NCBI GenBank assembly: GCA_023101885.1
Contig: JALPQD010000226.1
Span: forward strand, 434,384-498,383
DNA length: 64,000 nucleotides
Reading direction: 5' to 3'
Source: Typhlomys cinereus
Lineage: Eukaryota; Chordata; Mammalia; Rodentia; Platacanthomyidae
Shown here: positions 49,615 to 60,320 of the stretch, piece by piece
Numbering within the stretch: position 1 is the stretch's first letter
How the letters are laid out: every line of letters begins with the position of its first letter
Position numbers and translations under genes: made by a program
The notes under the pieces: model-generated
Told to the model about the DNA's origin: nothing
The model's database searches: none
The model's input: the letters and a program-made list of their open reading frames with translations, nothing else

Positions 49615-49880
49615 GTATTTCTTGTGTGTGTGCATGATTCTATATGTGTGATTGCATAGGTGTATGGCTATGTGTAGCCACAGGTTTTCACGGGTATGCC
49701 GATACTGGGCATCATCCTCAATTTCTCTTTTGCCTTTTTCTTTTTGAGACTGGACTGAGTCTCTCAGGCACACCCAAAACTAACTAAAAGGGCTAGTCTG
49801 TGAGGCAGGTTTCTCTGGGGGTTACCAGTTTGGACCTTTGGAGGCTAGAATTACAGCTGGGCCTCTATACTCATTCAACA
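49615..49880 (-). mobile_element. B4/B1-like SINE, antisense
   Basis: A TG-rich tail at 49621-49680, then 'gggcatcatcctcaatttct', 'tttttgagactggactgagt', 'ctctcaggca' and 'ggctagaattacagctggg'. This is antisense B1/B4 order with strong divergence. The head appears lost. Confidence 0.6.
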
Positions 49881-50061
49881 TTTTCCTTGAGGATTCCCTC
49901 AGGGAATCCAACCTTGATAGTCCATTTTTTTTAAAGAGGACATATAGAAATTCCTTTTCTGGTCACATAATCATATTCTTTTTTGTAAGTACCCTATTAA
50001 AATATGAAATGAAGGAGAAAACTGAAGAAACAGTCTTTGTCCACATGACAAACAAAACTGA

Positions 50062-50323
50062 AAATAAGTTTGAAGGCTGGAGAGATGGCTCAAGGGTTAA
50101 GACTCCCTTGCAAGCAGAAGATCCTGAGTCAGATGCCAGGTCCCATGTAAAACTGCCAAGCAGAAATGACAGCAGCCTGCACTTCAGGCCCTGGTGAGCA
50201 AAGTCTGGGAAATCTCAGAGGGAAGCAAATAACCAGTCACCGTTTGTTGTCCACAAGGACAAAGTGCCTCTGAAAAACACACATACACACACACACACAC
50301 ACATTTAAAAGAAATAAGTTTGA
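50062..50323 (+). mobile_element. B2-superfamily SINE, intermediate subfamily
   Basis: The element, 50074-50311, has a perfect 12-bp duplication 'aaataagtttga' at 50062-50073 and 50312-50323. It starts AGGCTGGAGAGATGGCTCAA and has 'gcagcctgcacttcaggccc' and a (CA)n tail. It sits between the young and older subfamilies in sequence. Confidence 0.93.
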
Positions 50324-50756
50324 GTTCAAAGATGTCTGGTGAAAAGTTATGTGACTCTTGTTCAAGATTATTTTGTATAGATGACATTGTAAAGTCTGTA
50401 TCCTTGAATGGCTCTATAAGGTAGTACTTTTTTTCAGCCCCCCAACCCGACACACACTGAATATAGTGGACTCTGATGTGGGTTAGTAAATGTAATTCAT
50501 GTGAGATTAAAGCTTTGTTGCTAGATTAGTCTTAATCCTAGCTAGAACAATGTCCTTTATTACTAAAGCCTATCCTGCCCTTACCTGGAATTGAGCTGAA
50601 ATATTCTTTCCACTTTTTTCTTATAGTAGCTCTTCAATAACTTTCAGATATTTATCATGTTTTCAAATGTGTAATAGTGTAATTTCCAAGTGTAATAGTT
50701 CAATGCTACACTTTGTATTTTTAAACTTACTGTAGATTTGTTAACTTTGATGCTCT
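50324..50756. other. No recognisable feature
   Basis: AT-rich unique DNA. Confidence 0.4.
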
Positions 50757-50983
50757 TTAAGTTTCCTCCTATTTGGGGGCTGAAGAGATGGCTCAGGGGT
50801 TAAGCCTCTGCTTTGCAGGCAGAAGGTCCTGAGTTCGGATCCTAGACCCCACGTATAGACTCTGGCGGAAGCGGGGGTGGCCTGCGTTTCTGGTCCTGGT
50901 AGGGCGGAGCCTGTGAATCCCAGGGCAAAGTAAACAAGGAGGAGGTGGAAGCGTCCATGGTGGTTCCCGAATTCGTCCGTGGG

Positions 50984-51026
<43 letters not shown>

Positions 51027-51082
51027 CTATGCATACATGCACAATTGAATAAATTAAAAAAAATTAAGTTTCCTCCTATTTG
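50757..51082 (+). mobile_element. Young B2-superfamily SINE, copy E
   Basis: The element, 50776-51063, is flanked by a perfect direct repeat of 17-19 bp ('aagtttcctcctatttg' at 50759-50775 and 51066-51082). Pol III-like A box 'tggctcagggg' lies at 50789-50799 and B box 'gagttcggatcc' at 50831-50842. A pure (CA)n stretch occupies about 50987-51024, and the end carries AATAAA then A-rich sequence. The minus-strand frames at 50741-51042 are antisense SINE. Confidence 0.95.
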
Positions 51083-53025
51083 ACAACATCTTCTAGGGTC
51101 CCTTACCCAACATGTTTCTGCCTGAAGAAGGCCAGGAGAAATTCAGTCTCAAGTAATAAGAACATGGCATTGTTGGAGAACATGAAACACTTTAAGGCAT
51201 TCTATAAGTAACCCTATCACTCATATCATAAAAGTGTTTTGTTTTACTTTGTTTTCCAAATAAGCAACAATGTTTTCCCAATTCACACTATCTGTACCCA
51301 AAAGAGTTAAAAAACAAACTTATAAAACAAACTATTTAAGTTGTCATAAGAGACTGGCCTGTTGGGACACCTAGTGGATTTAGGAGGTTGCATGAGTAAA
51401 TCAAACAAAACTCACTTTGCATCACAGTTCAATGGCATATCAAAATATGTACAAAAGTTTACTGCCCACGGAATCAAATTCTTGTGTCAAAATAAAAGTG
51501 AATGGAATTGGTTATAGTCTTTTCAGTTACTTCTGTGAAAAACATACTGACTTAATACAAGACAAAGTTATTATGTTACAATTGCTATGGTTGCAAGACT
51601 GCTAGTGATCAAGTGGCTCCTCTGCTGAGCACTCAGTCTGGAATCAAAGTCTTCTCAGCTTCTGTGATGCTTGCGGTGCCTCCCTTGCCAGTCCACTGGC
51701 ACTGCAGGAATGCCTTTCTGTGTGTGACTCAGATCCCCGCTCCCCCGAGGCTGACGACTGGAGGTCACTCTCAGCTTTAAGAGGTCAACATTCACTGTTG
51801 CCGCTAACAAAAGCAATCCTCTGATAATATTTTTCTCTCAAATTCAGCAGAAGTATGCTTCCAGGTACATTTGCTGCATCTGTTTGCTTTGTCTGTGGCT
51901 GGAGAGAACTTTCAGATTTTAAGTGATCTTGTGATTGGATTGGATAACTCCATATCTTCATGATTATTTCTTACAGCTTCAATGACATTACCAAAGTTAT
52001 TTTTCTTGCTTTATCTTTATCTTTTTTTTCTTATATTTTCTGCCTTGCTAGGCCACATAAAACTAATGAGATATATCTTCAACATTTGTTAATTTTTGAT
52101 GTATGTTAGAACCATTTTTCTCTTTTTATAGACTGAACCTTTCAATATATTGTTGCAAGGGATAACCTTACTTCATTTCTACTCATGAGTGATTTTTAGT
52201 TAGAGGTGAGCAGAAAATATTGCTCATTTGGTAACTTCCATGTGGTTCGCAATAGTTCCCAGAATACATAGCCCTAATGCTATACCACTACTTGAAATTG
52301 CTAAATTTCTACCCTAGTTTATCTATCTGTGAAGACACTGTTCTATGGGCTGGAAGTGTCTCTTTGTGTGAGTTGGCTCAAGCTGGCAGATTCGAAACTG
52401 GCTCCGGAGGGAAATCCAGTAAGTATCCAGGCTTCAAAATAATCTCTTCTGACTGCTAAATGATGAGTGTTGATGAAGTACTAGGATCCTTTTGAACCAA
52501 CAATAGAGAGGATATAAGTGTCATTTGCATTCCCTTAAGCTCAAAGTCTGAGTCCAGAAAATACAAAACATTCCCCTCTTGGTTGAACTATTGTTGTTGT
52601 GATCTCACTTCCTTTACCCTATGTCTGTTACTTTCTGACTACCAACATGCTTAAAGTTATTTGCTAGTCTGTCTTTCAAAGCTTCTATTCTTAGTCAGGA
52701 AAGATCGTATCCTTTAAGGCACAACTGGACTTTTGTGTTCTTATGGGTGTCTCAATTATAAAAAGGAAAAAGGTCACAGTTTGGGTTAAGAAACTGGCAA
52801 CACCAGCTCATGTTCATACATGGGAAAACATAGATCAGTGCTCTCTAAAGTAAAGGATATAGAAACTACAAGGAATTTCTACTTAAGTATTCTAGTTATT
52901 ACACTTTATCAATATAACATTTATTTGATAATTACAAGTTATACTAATTACTCAAAGTATGATATCCATTTTGCAATCACAAAGTAAATAGTTTTGTATT
53001 TAAATATTTGAATGTACATATATAA
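51083..53025. other. Unique DNA with a CpG-retaining part at 51640-51810
   Basis: 51640-51810 is GC-rich relative to the window and keeps several CpGs ('cttgcggtg', 'ccccgctcccccgagg', 'tgacgactgg', 'ttgccgctaac'). It is not recognised as a repeat, so a conserved non-coding element is a reasonable but unproved reading. The rest is AT-rich. Confidence 0.4.
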
Positions 53026-53640
53026 TATGTTAAGGATTTGGCTAGCCCCCAAGTCCTGTTTTCCTGGTACCATAGGCATCTCAGTCTCTAGTCTTAAATA
53101 AGCTAGGACAATCCCTTAACCAGAACTTCCAGCTCCCAGGGAATCTCATGCATCTGGAAGCATGTCAGAGATAGGAGGAGTCTGTTTGCCTTCCCAAAAA
53201 TCATCTCAGTATCACCTTCTCTCTTTCTTCTTTCTCCTTCCACAAGACAGGAGAAACTTCCAAGTTATGATTTCATAGGAGCATGCTTTCAAAGAGTGAA
53301 ACACCTGTGCTTTCCATTAAACTCCTAATATTCAAGACCTTTGCTGTTTTGCTAATTTATTTGCCATATGGTCCCCTTGCCAATCTCTAAGCATGCTTCT
53401 TAGCTCTCTCAATTCTCTGGGAAGTCTCAGGTCCTCTTCTTTGTATTTCTGGTTTTCTGTCTTGTTATGGGACGGTATTTCCTGGATATGTCCCCATTCC
53501 TCCCTTTTGGAATGGGTGGGTTTATTCTGCACCAATGTATAATAGAAGTATATAAATTGTCCTCTTATTTTCTGTTAAATATTCTCAGCTTTTTTCCCCA
53601 CTTAATAATTCTTCATTTTGCAGAGAAAATCAGCTCATAC
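53026..53640 (+). mobile_element. ERV-like segment A (possible rodent class II LTR)
   Basis: It begins TGTTAAGGATTTGGCTAGCC. It is CT-rich around 53205-53240 and carries 'ccccttgccaatctctaagc' and 'ttaaatattctcagcttttt'. These parts align with segment B (61500-62000), and the stretch near 53230-53350 aligns with segment C (56160-56415). It is interrupted by a 113-bp block at 53449-53561 that recurs in the MaLR element at 54931-55043. Family assignment (RMER17-like) is a guess from memory. Confidence 0.5.
53449..53561 (+). repeat. 113-bp block duplicated at 54931-55043
   Basis: The two blocks align without gaps and differ at 8 of 113 positions by my count (about 93% identity). The partner copy lies inside a MaLR internal region. 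The stretch includes 'ggatatgtccccattcc' and 'gggtttattctgca', part of the conserved 3' internal region of MaLR elements. Confidence 0.9.
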
Positions 53641-54599
53641 TGTCATATCCATATCACATATACATGTATATAAATAATACAAGTGCATGTACATAGAGTG
53701 AAAGAGAGAAGGAGAATGAGAAAGAAATTTTTAGGAGTTAATCCACTGATTGAGAAAACATATATATTCAGGAAACTTTAGCTAGACCCAGAAAATCAAA
53801 TATGTAGTTTTAATCTAAGTATCCAGTCCAGAAAAGCTGATGTTATTAATGTAAATGACCTGTCTTGTTCATCGCATAAACAAAAAGCAGAAATTAAATA
53901 TTTAAACTGTGTTTTATCCAGAGGTCAGCCAATGTGAGAAGGCACTAGATTAATATCCTGAAGGTTTGTCTTCCAGCATATGTTTAGCAGGATTATAGTT
54001 TGTCCCCAGTGGTCAGGTAATCAGAATTGCCTTTATTATTTATGGTGTTAGTTCTGTTCTCTTGATCAACTTCTCTCTGTAGCAGAAGTGGGATTATTAA
54101 ACACCAAGACTAAGGATCTTGCTTTTTTCCTGACCCTGATCTTTGGATGACATATAGGTTGAAATTTAATTTTCATCTAATAAATTCTTAACAGTGTGTT
54201 TGCTTAGATTTCATGTTGCATAAGGAAATATAGATATACTTTTATAATATAGACTATGAAGTACCCCTATTACTACTGTTATGAAGCTGCCATGCCCAAA
54301 GATAACTCAATTCATGCTTGCCTTTAGTCTGAAGGTGAGAACAGCCCAGAGTTATAACTCTTTTAGTCAGGGTGACAACTCTCAGAGTTCAACCTTACTA
54401 TTTTATTGAGATTTGGAGATGATTAGATTAGGTTCAATCATGCTATGGGAAATTATCTGCTCTATTAAGTCTACTGATTCAAAAATTAGCATCTTCCAGA
54501 AATACAAAAGACACTGGAGATAATATTGTGTATACACCACACAACTCTCTGTCATTTTCATTTTATTTAGTTAGCAATTTGTCACTACAGGGTGGGATA
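53641..54599. other. No recognisable feature
   Basis: AT-rich unique DNA between the two ERV-related zones. Confidence 0.4.
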
Positions 54600-55184
54600 C
54601 ATATATATCCTATAGTTTCGGAGAGCAGTTTAAGCCAGATAGTGTGTGGCATGATTGGATAGTGCAGAGAAGCCCAAGAAGGGCATTTTGTTCTGAGGAG
54701 TTAAAACCTGGTTTGTCAGTAAAGCGTGAAGATGATAGAGATGCCAAAGTCAATGTGGGACATATGCCAAGAAGAACTGTATACCACAAGAGGAGACTGC
54801 TGAAGAGAGTGATGCATTCTGTGGGCAAATGCCCTAGAGGAGTGGAACTGAAGCCCTTTGAAACTGAGATGCTTTCGACAAGAGGTTCATCTTCTTAACT
54901 CAGAGCTGCAGAATTTGGTTTTTTGTCTTGCTGGTTTTCTGTCTTGTTATGAGACGATATTTCCTGGATATGTCCCCATTCCTTCCTTTTGGAATGTGTG
55001 GGTTTATTCTGCATCAATGTATAGTGGAAGTATGTAAATTGTCTTTTGGTTTTACAGGAGGCTTTGGACTTTGGACATTTGGACTGTGTCGGAACTACTG
55101 ATGTAGTCTATGGAACTTTAACGTGGAACTGAGCACAATTTGCAAAAAGTGATGACATGAGCCTGTGGGGGCCAGGAGTGGAGA
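54600..55184 (+). mobile_element. MaLR (ERVL-type) internal region, 3' part, degraded
   Basis: The order matches the end of MaLR internal sequence: 'tggatagtgcagagaagccc', 'cattttgttctgaggag', 'tatgtccccattccttcc', 'gttttacaggaggctttgga', 'ctttggacatttggactgtg', 'gtgatgacatgagcctgtgg', 'ggggccaggagtggag', leading directly into the LTR. The 84-codon frame at 54644-54898 lies inside it and has stops on both sides. Confidence 0.8.
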
Positions 55185-55545
55185 TGCCATGGTTTGAAAT
55201 GTGGGTTGTGTCCCACGGGCATGTGCATTTGAATCCTTAGTTGAGTTGATATTTGGTAAGATAAAGGCCATATTAGGTAGCCTTGATAGAGGAAGGCAGG
55301 ACACAAGGAGCAGGCCTTGAGGTTATTTCGTCTTGCCTTTACTCCACTAGGAGTCTGTTCTAGCAGTCTGCAGTTAGCTATCTAAGTCTCAGCGATGAAG
55401 AATGTTACTAAGACACCTTCAGCTCCTGCCAGCCAACTTTTCCCACCATAACGGACTGTATCACCTCTCTGGAACTTTAAACCAAATAAATCTCCTTTGT
55501 CTTCCCTTAAATTGTTTGAGTATGAATATTGCCTTACAGAAACAG
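55185..55545 (+). mobile_element. 3' LTR of the MaLR element
   Basis: It starts TGCCATGGTTTGAAATGTGG immediately after the internal 3' end. It has AATAAA at 55485-55490 within 'accaaataaatctcctttg', and ends near 'gccttacagaaacag'. No matching 5' LTR was identified upstream. Confidence 0.78.
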
Positions 55546-56099
55546 AAAGAGTAGTTTCTATGCCGTTTCATTTTCCTTCAACCTGGCTTCATTTGAAACA
55601 GCTCCATCTTGCTGTTTGGCCCTTCCGCTCTTCCTAATCCTAAGATTGAATAGACTTCCTGCTTACTTGTTAATTGCTGAACCTCTCTCTAGAATCATAG
55701 AACTGATATAACTTGCTGTAATGCTTACCTTCAGTTTCTAGCCATAGGAAGTCCAAATCTAGAGTGATGTTCTGGAGAAGAAAGAATTTCACTAATGAGA
55801 GACCCTGACAGCAACCTCATTGATTTGTTTTTCTCCCTGTGAAAACCTTTTACATTACTGGTAGCAGCAAGACAGAGCTTAAAGGACTTGCCTCTCCTTC
55901 TAGGCTTGACTTGAATAAACCAGATTCTGTGGAGGTTCTCAAAGCCCAGGTTTAGAGAGCCAATCAAATTATGTAATTTTAAAATCAAGGAAGACGGGAA
56001 AACCTAATGCTTATACTTTAATAACAAGATATTTTCAATACATTTTAGAAATTGCTTTAGCTTTATGGCTAAACCAAACCTCCAATCTCCCTGGAAAAA
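55546..56099. other. No recognisable feature
   Basis: Unique DNA with short open frames only. Confidence 0.4.
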
Positions 56100-56420
56100 A
56101 TAAATTTTAGTCTTCGCCCTGAAGTTAATTAAGTGGATCAATCATCTGATCAGGATACGCCAGGCATTTGATCCACCTGGAGGCAATCCAAAGAGATGAG
56201 AGGAGTCTCCCTAGCCGTTCCTTGAGCCATCTCCCAGCCTTCCCTCTTTCCTTGTCTCTCTCTACAGCACATGGCATGATGGAGGAGCTTCAAAACTTCC
56301 AACATGTGAGCTACATGCTACTCAAGCAAAACTTTCTTTGTCTTCTAAACTTTTGTCTAAACTTCTAAAACTTAAGTGTGTCTCTCAAAATATTGAAGAC
56401 TTTTGCTGTTCCAAATGAAG
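56100..56420 (+). mobile_element. ERV-like segment C
   Basis: 'cacctggaggcaatccaaag', 'gatgagaggagtctccctag' and 'attgaagacttttgctgtt' align with segment A ('aggaggagtctgtttgcc', 'attcaagacctttgctgtt'). It is followed by a pure (GA)n tract at 56438-56459. Downstream DNA to about 57360 could be internal sequence, but nothing coding is recognised. Confidence 0.4.
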
Positions 56421-56437
56421 GAAAAAGAAGAAAAAAG

Positions 56438-56459
56438 GAGAGAGAGAGAGAGAGAGAGA
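56438..56459. repeat. (GA)n microsatellite
   Basis: A pure GA tract of about 22 bp in a longer purine-rich stretch. Confidence 0.95.
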
Positions 56460-57919
56460 AGAAAGAAAAAATGAAAGTGAGAAAAAGATAAAAGGGAATC
56501 TTCCTTTCTGTGGTTACTATTTGCCTTTATCATTTCTCTTTCCTAATTGTTTCAACTTAATCTCTCCCTTCTGCATTTCAAAAAAATCTCTCTTCTCTTG
56601 GAATATTGCACAAATCTAAGTAAGTCCGTAAGTCCTTTGGACCTCTTGGAGGTTGGACCATGTCTGTTACATAACACTAGTATAGAGTTTTCTGTCTTAG
56701 TAAAACAAGATACATTTTTGAAAGATGTTTAGTTCACAGGTTCTAATGAGAGTTACTAACTTCAATTTTCCCTCAGGTGAGAGCTTTATTAGGAGAGTTA
56801 TTAATTTCATGCCAAAGGCAGCACAGCAGAGTTCTGAGGGAGAGGTATTTCAGTTCCAGGAAACAAAGAAAATTTTGTGCCCTTATAGCTTTTGTTACTA
56901 GGGAAATATGACTCTTCCTGTGACTTGGTGTACTTTCTAGAAGTCAGGGGTTTTGGATAGCTGTGTGAAGTTCAGGAAGACATTAGGTAAGAGTCATAAA
57001 TCATGTCTCTCTTAGGTCTGGGGAAACAGGTCTGGCTAATCTGTCAGGACAGAAGTGCAGAGGGACACAGTAGGTGTTGCATGTTAGCACACAGAAGAAC
57101 CTTTGCATAGCAGTAGGTGTGGCCTCACTGCTTCACAGAAGCATTTTTTTCTGTTAAAGCTGCTGCATCTTTTAAGACCTATGGTCTAACAGGACAAATT
57201 AAGTTAAAATATGTGCAGTCATCTTCTCCAGATTTAAAATTGTGTCTCTCCAAGAGTTACAATTACAATTAGTCAAAATAAGACATAGAAATTACAACAT
57301 AAATCAGACCTGGTGATGTTTCCCCTCCCAGGAAATTCAGTTTAATATTGTTAACTTGCAAATCTTTGTTACCTGGATGACCTAAATTTCGCTTTCCATT
57401 TTTAATAATATATTTTTATCACATAATTGAAAATTTGAATAAAGGAAATATGACATAAATTCCTACTATAAATTTACTTTTATTTTATTCACCCAGAAGT
57501 TTTTCCTTTTTCTTTACTGTCCCACTATTCAATTGCTTTCGTGTATATACACTTTTTTATTTTTTAGAATAAATTTTTATATATTCATATATTTTGAACA
57601 TTCAGTCTTAATTTGATAACATTTGGTCTTTCCTCACTTATAAGATTGATCCTATAATTATATCATCTTAAATTACATTCTAAAATGCCTTGTATCTTTC
57701 CTTTAATAGTTAGAATTTTTGATATCTTCCAATTTACAGGTGGGAACCTACAGCTGATGTGCATATCTAATTCATAGGTATATTCACTCCACAAAAATTG
57801 TTTCATTGACAAAATTCATCTTCATTGTTTTTCATCATTAGTTGGATTCCATAATGCTTAGTATCACAACTTCATATAATTTTCTGATCCTCTTTCTTTT
57901 TTATTTATGTATATATGTA
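56460..57919. other. Unassigned; possibly decayed ERV internal sequence at its start
   Basis: 56800-57200 is less AT-rich and lies downstream of segment C. No gag, pol or env similarity can be seen. From about 57400 it becomes AT-rich unique DNA. Confidence 0.35.
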
Positions 57920-58310
57920 TGGTTTGTGTGCATGTACATGCATGTATGTGTGTGTTGCATATGTTTGTTTTGTGTGGATGTGTGTACAAAAAAGCACTAG
58001 AGTGTATGTGCCTATGGAGACCTAAGGGAAATATGAGCAATCATCCTCTATTGATCTTCTACCTTGCTTTTTGTAAGCTTGGGTCTCCAATTAACCCAGA
58101 TCATGCTGTTAGGTACTAGTCTGCCAATGACTTTTCTCTGAGCATTTCCAGGCTTCACTACAGAGCTAGAATTGTAAGTGGGCCACCATATCAGCCAAAC
58201 ATTTTTTATGGGATCTGGCTTTCTAAGCTCAGGCCCCTTTGCTGATCAAGGTTTTAACCTGGTCAGGCCTCTTTGCTGGTAAAGGTTTTAACCATTCAAC
58301 CATATTCACA
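57920..58310 (-). mobile_element. Old B4/B2-type SINE, antisense
   Basis: A TG-rich tail (57925-57990) is followed by 'gcctatggagacctaaggga', 'gcaatcatcctctattgatc', 'gagctagaattgtaagtggg' and 'ttatgggatctggctttcta', ending with two similar 'cccctttgctgatcaaggtt' and 'cctctttgctggtaaaggtt' stretches about 34 bp apart. These indicate a local duplication in the head. Confidence 0.65.
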
Positions 58311-58869
58311 GATTCTTTCTGATTCATTATTACTTGATATCAAAAGCACTTATAAACTAAATTGTATTAAGTATGCATATATGCTCAGTTCATCTTCTGC
58401 TATTTTAGATGAATGTGCATATTGTATAGATAGTAAAAAAAATCTTTCTCTTCTCATCTGTCTTTTCTCCAATTCAAGCTAATTTCAGAAAAATTGGGAA
58501 AATTGATTCTTAATTTTTTAGGACTCTGTCTTATGCTAGAAGAAGTTATAGGTTCAAATTTTAGAATTTGTGACAACCTTGTTATATAATACTTCTCAAT
58601 ATAGATAGATAATATTTGCTTCTCTCATTTCTCTTTTTTTCATGATGGGTTTAATTGTAGAACCAGCAAAACATTTTATTTAATAACACCCTGACCTCTT
58701 TTGTAAAGCAGCTCACACACTTAGTTTATTCAAAATTCTCTCTTCTTCTTGATGCAAATATTCTCAGTTAAATCCTTGGAGTTCTCTTGCTCTGGTTTGT
58801 GTTTCTATGGAGAACATTGTACTTTTCCTAAAGATTTATTTCCTTTTTGTGTCAAGTACCAACCAGATA
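58311..58869. other. No recognisable feature
   Basis: AT- and T-rich unique DNA. Confidence 0.4.
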
Positions 58870-59210
58870 GCTGGGAACTGAGCCTTTAAGAATGCGTATG
58901 AAACATCATCTACTTAAACCAAATCTGTGTGAGACTGCCTAATTGATAGGATAGACCACTCCATAGTGAGTGGGGCAGTTCTGCCAGGAAGGAATGGATC
59001 GATAACATGGAGACTAGTTAAAGAGCTAGGTGGTTTGGGATGGTTCTTTTACCTTTCTCAGGTCTTGACTGCTTTTGATGCTGGTATATCTCTCCTGCCA
59101 TAATGTCCTATAACCTGAAACTGTTCATGAATAATAATAATAAAAACTTCTTGTTACTCTAAAGTGTTTGAGTTATGTGTTCATTCCAGCAATGGCAATA
59201 TGAAACTAAG
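58870..59210 (+). mobile_element. LTR-like or TIR-like rodent element, copy 6
   Basis: Landmarks: 'ggcagttctgccaggaagg', 'ctctcctgccataatgtcct', 'ataacctgaaactgttcat', AATAA-type repeats, 'ttactctaaagtgtttgag' and 'attccagcaatgg'. Same order as copies 1 and 5, diverged at the left end. Confidence 0.6.
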
Positions 59211-60020
59211 AAATCTTTCTTGAACTTGTATGAGAGTTATTGTTTTCATCTGAATCAGGAGACACATAAGGCAAAACATATGCTTTAACTTTAAATTTTT
59301 AGTGAGTGAAACTAATATAGCCTTCACTAACTTACAGACTTGAGTGGCATTTATAAAGCATTTTATTTAAGCAAATAGGCCAGTGGCTATGTTTCAGAAA
59401 CATAGGTATTTATTCTTTCATGTAAAATAACACAATGAAAGCTTATCGTTGGGAGGAATTATTCATTTTCCTACATATCCTTAAGAAAATAGTGTGTCCA
59501 CACCAGATGAGTGACTAAATTGATTCATCATGAATACTGCATATTATTTCTGTAATTACCCACCCTGAAGCATAAATCCAAATATTATCCTATAGACATG
59601 GCAGTGTAGGATTTCTGAAGTGATAGAGCCTTTCTTCTCTGGTAAGCTTTTCCTAGTTACTGAAATGCTGTACTATTTAGGGTCACCAGCACCCACAGCC
59701 AGTGTATCATTGACTTCATTGTATTACGTTCATGAGGAATATGGACATGGATAAAAGACTGAGCAAAGTCCAAGCTAGATCATTAATGAAATGTAAACAA
59801 GACTTTTCAGTGCTGGAGCAGCTCCAAAAGTGATAAGCTGGTGCTGCTTTGATTTCTGGCCTTTCATAGGACTTGTGAAGGAAGCTTTGGAGAGATTTAT
59901 TGTGATTGCTCCTTCTGTAAGTGCATTTCTGTGGGCCGAACCACAGAGAAGTCCACACTTCTGGATTCAACAGGAGAGGTGATCAGGCATTGACCATCCA
60001 GTATGCTCAACTTTGTCTAC
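59211..60020. other. No recognisable feature
   Basis: AT-rich unique DNA. The 84-codon minus frame at 59716-59970 has no recognisable domain. Confidence 0.4.
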
Positions 60021-60320
60021 TCTCTGAGTTAATTTTAAATTTTTTTAATTATTATTATTTATTCGATTCTGTGTATGTGTGTGTGCGTGTGTGTGTATGT
60101 ATGTATGTATATATGTGTGTGTGTGTAGAACCACGGAGGAATTCGGGAACCACCATGGACCGCCTCCACCTCTTCCTTGTTTACTCTGCCCCGGGATTCA
60201 CAGGCTTCACCGTACCAGGCGTCTATACATGGGATCTGGGATCCAAACTCAGGACCTTCTGCCTGCAAGGCAGAGGCTTAACCCCTGAGCCACCTCTCCA
60301 GCCCTCTCTGAGTTAATTTT
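60021..60320 (-). mobile_element. Young B2-superfamily SINE, copy F
   Basis: The element, 60037-60304, antisense, has a perfect 16-bp duplication 'tctctgagttaatttt' at 60021-60036 and 60305-60320. It lacks part of the body near 60210-60220 that the other copies have (the 'ccaggaccagaaac' stretch), an internal deletion. Frames of 131, 69 and 69 codons across it are not genes. Confidence 0.95.

Noticed and set aside
59921..60316. 131-codon plus-strand open frame
   Set aside because: Most of it is the antisense reading of young SINE copy F and its TG tail.
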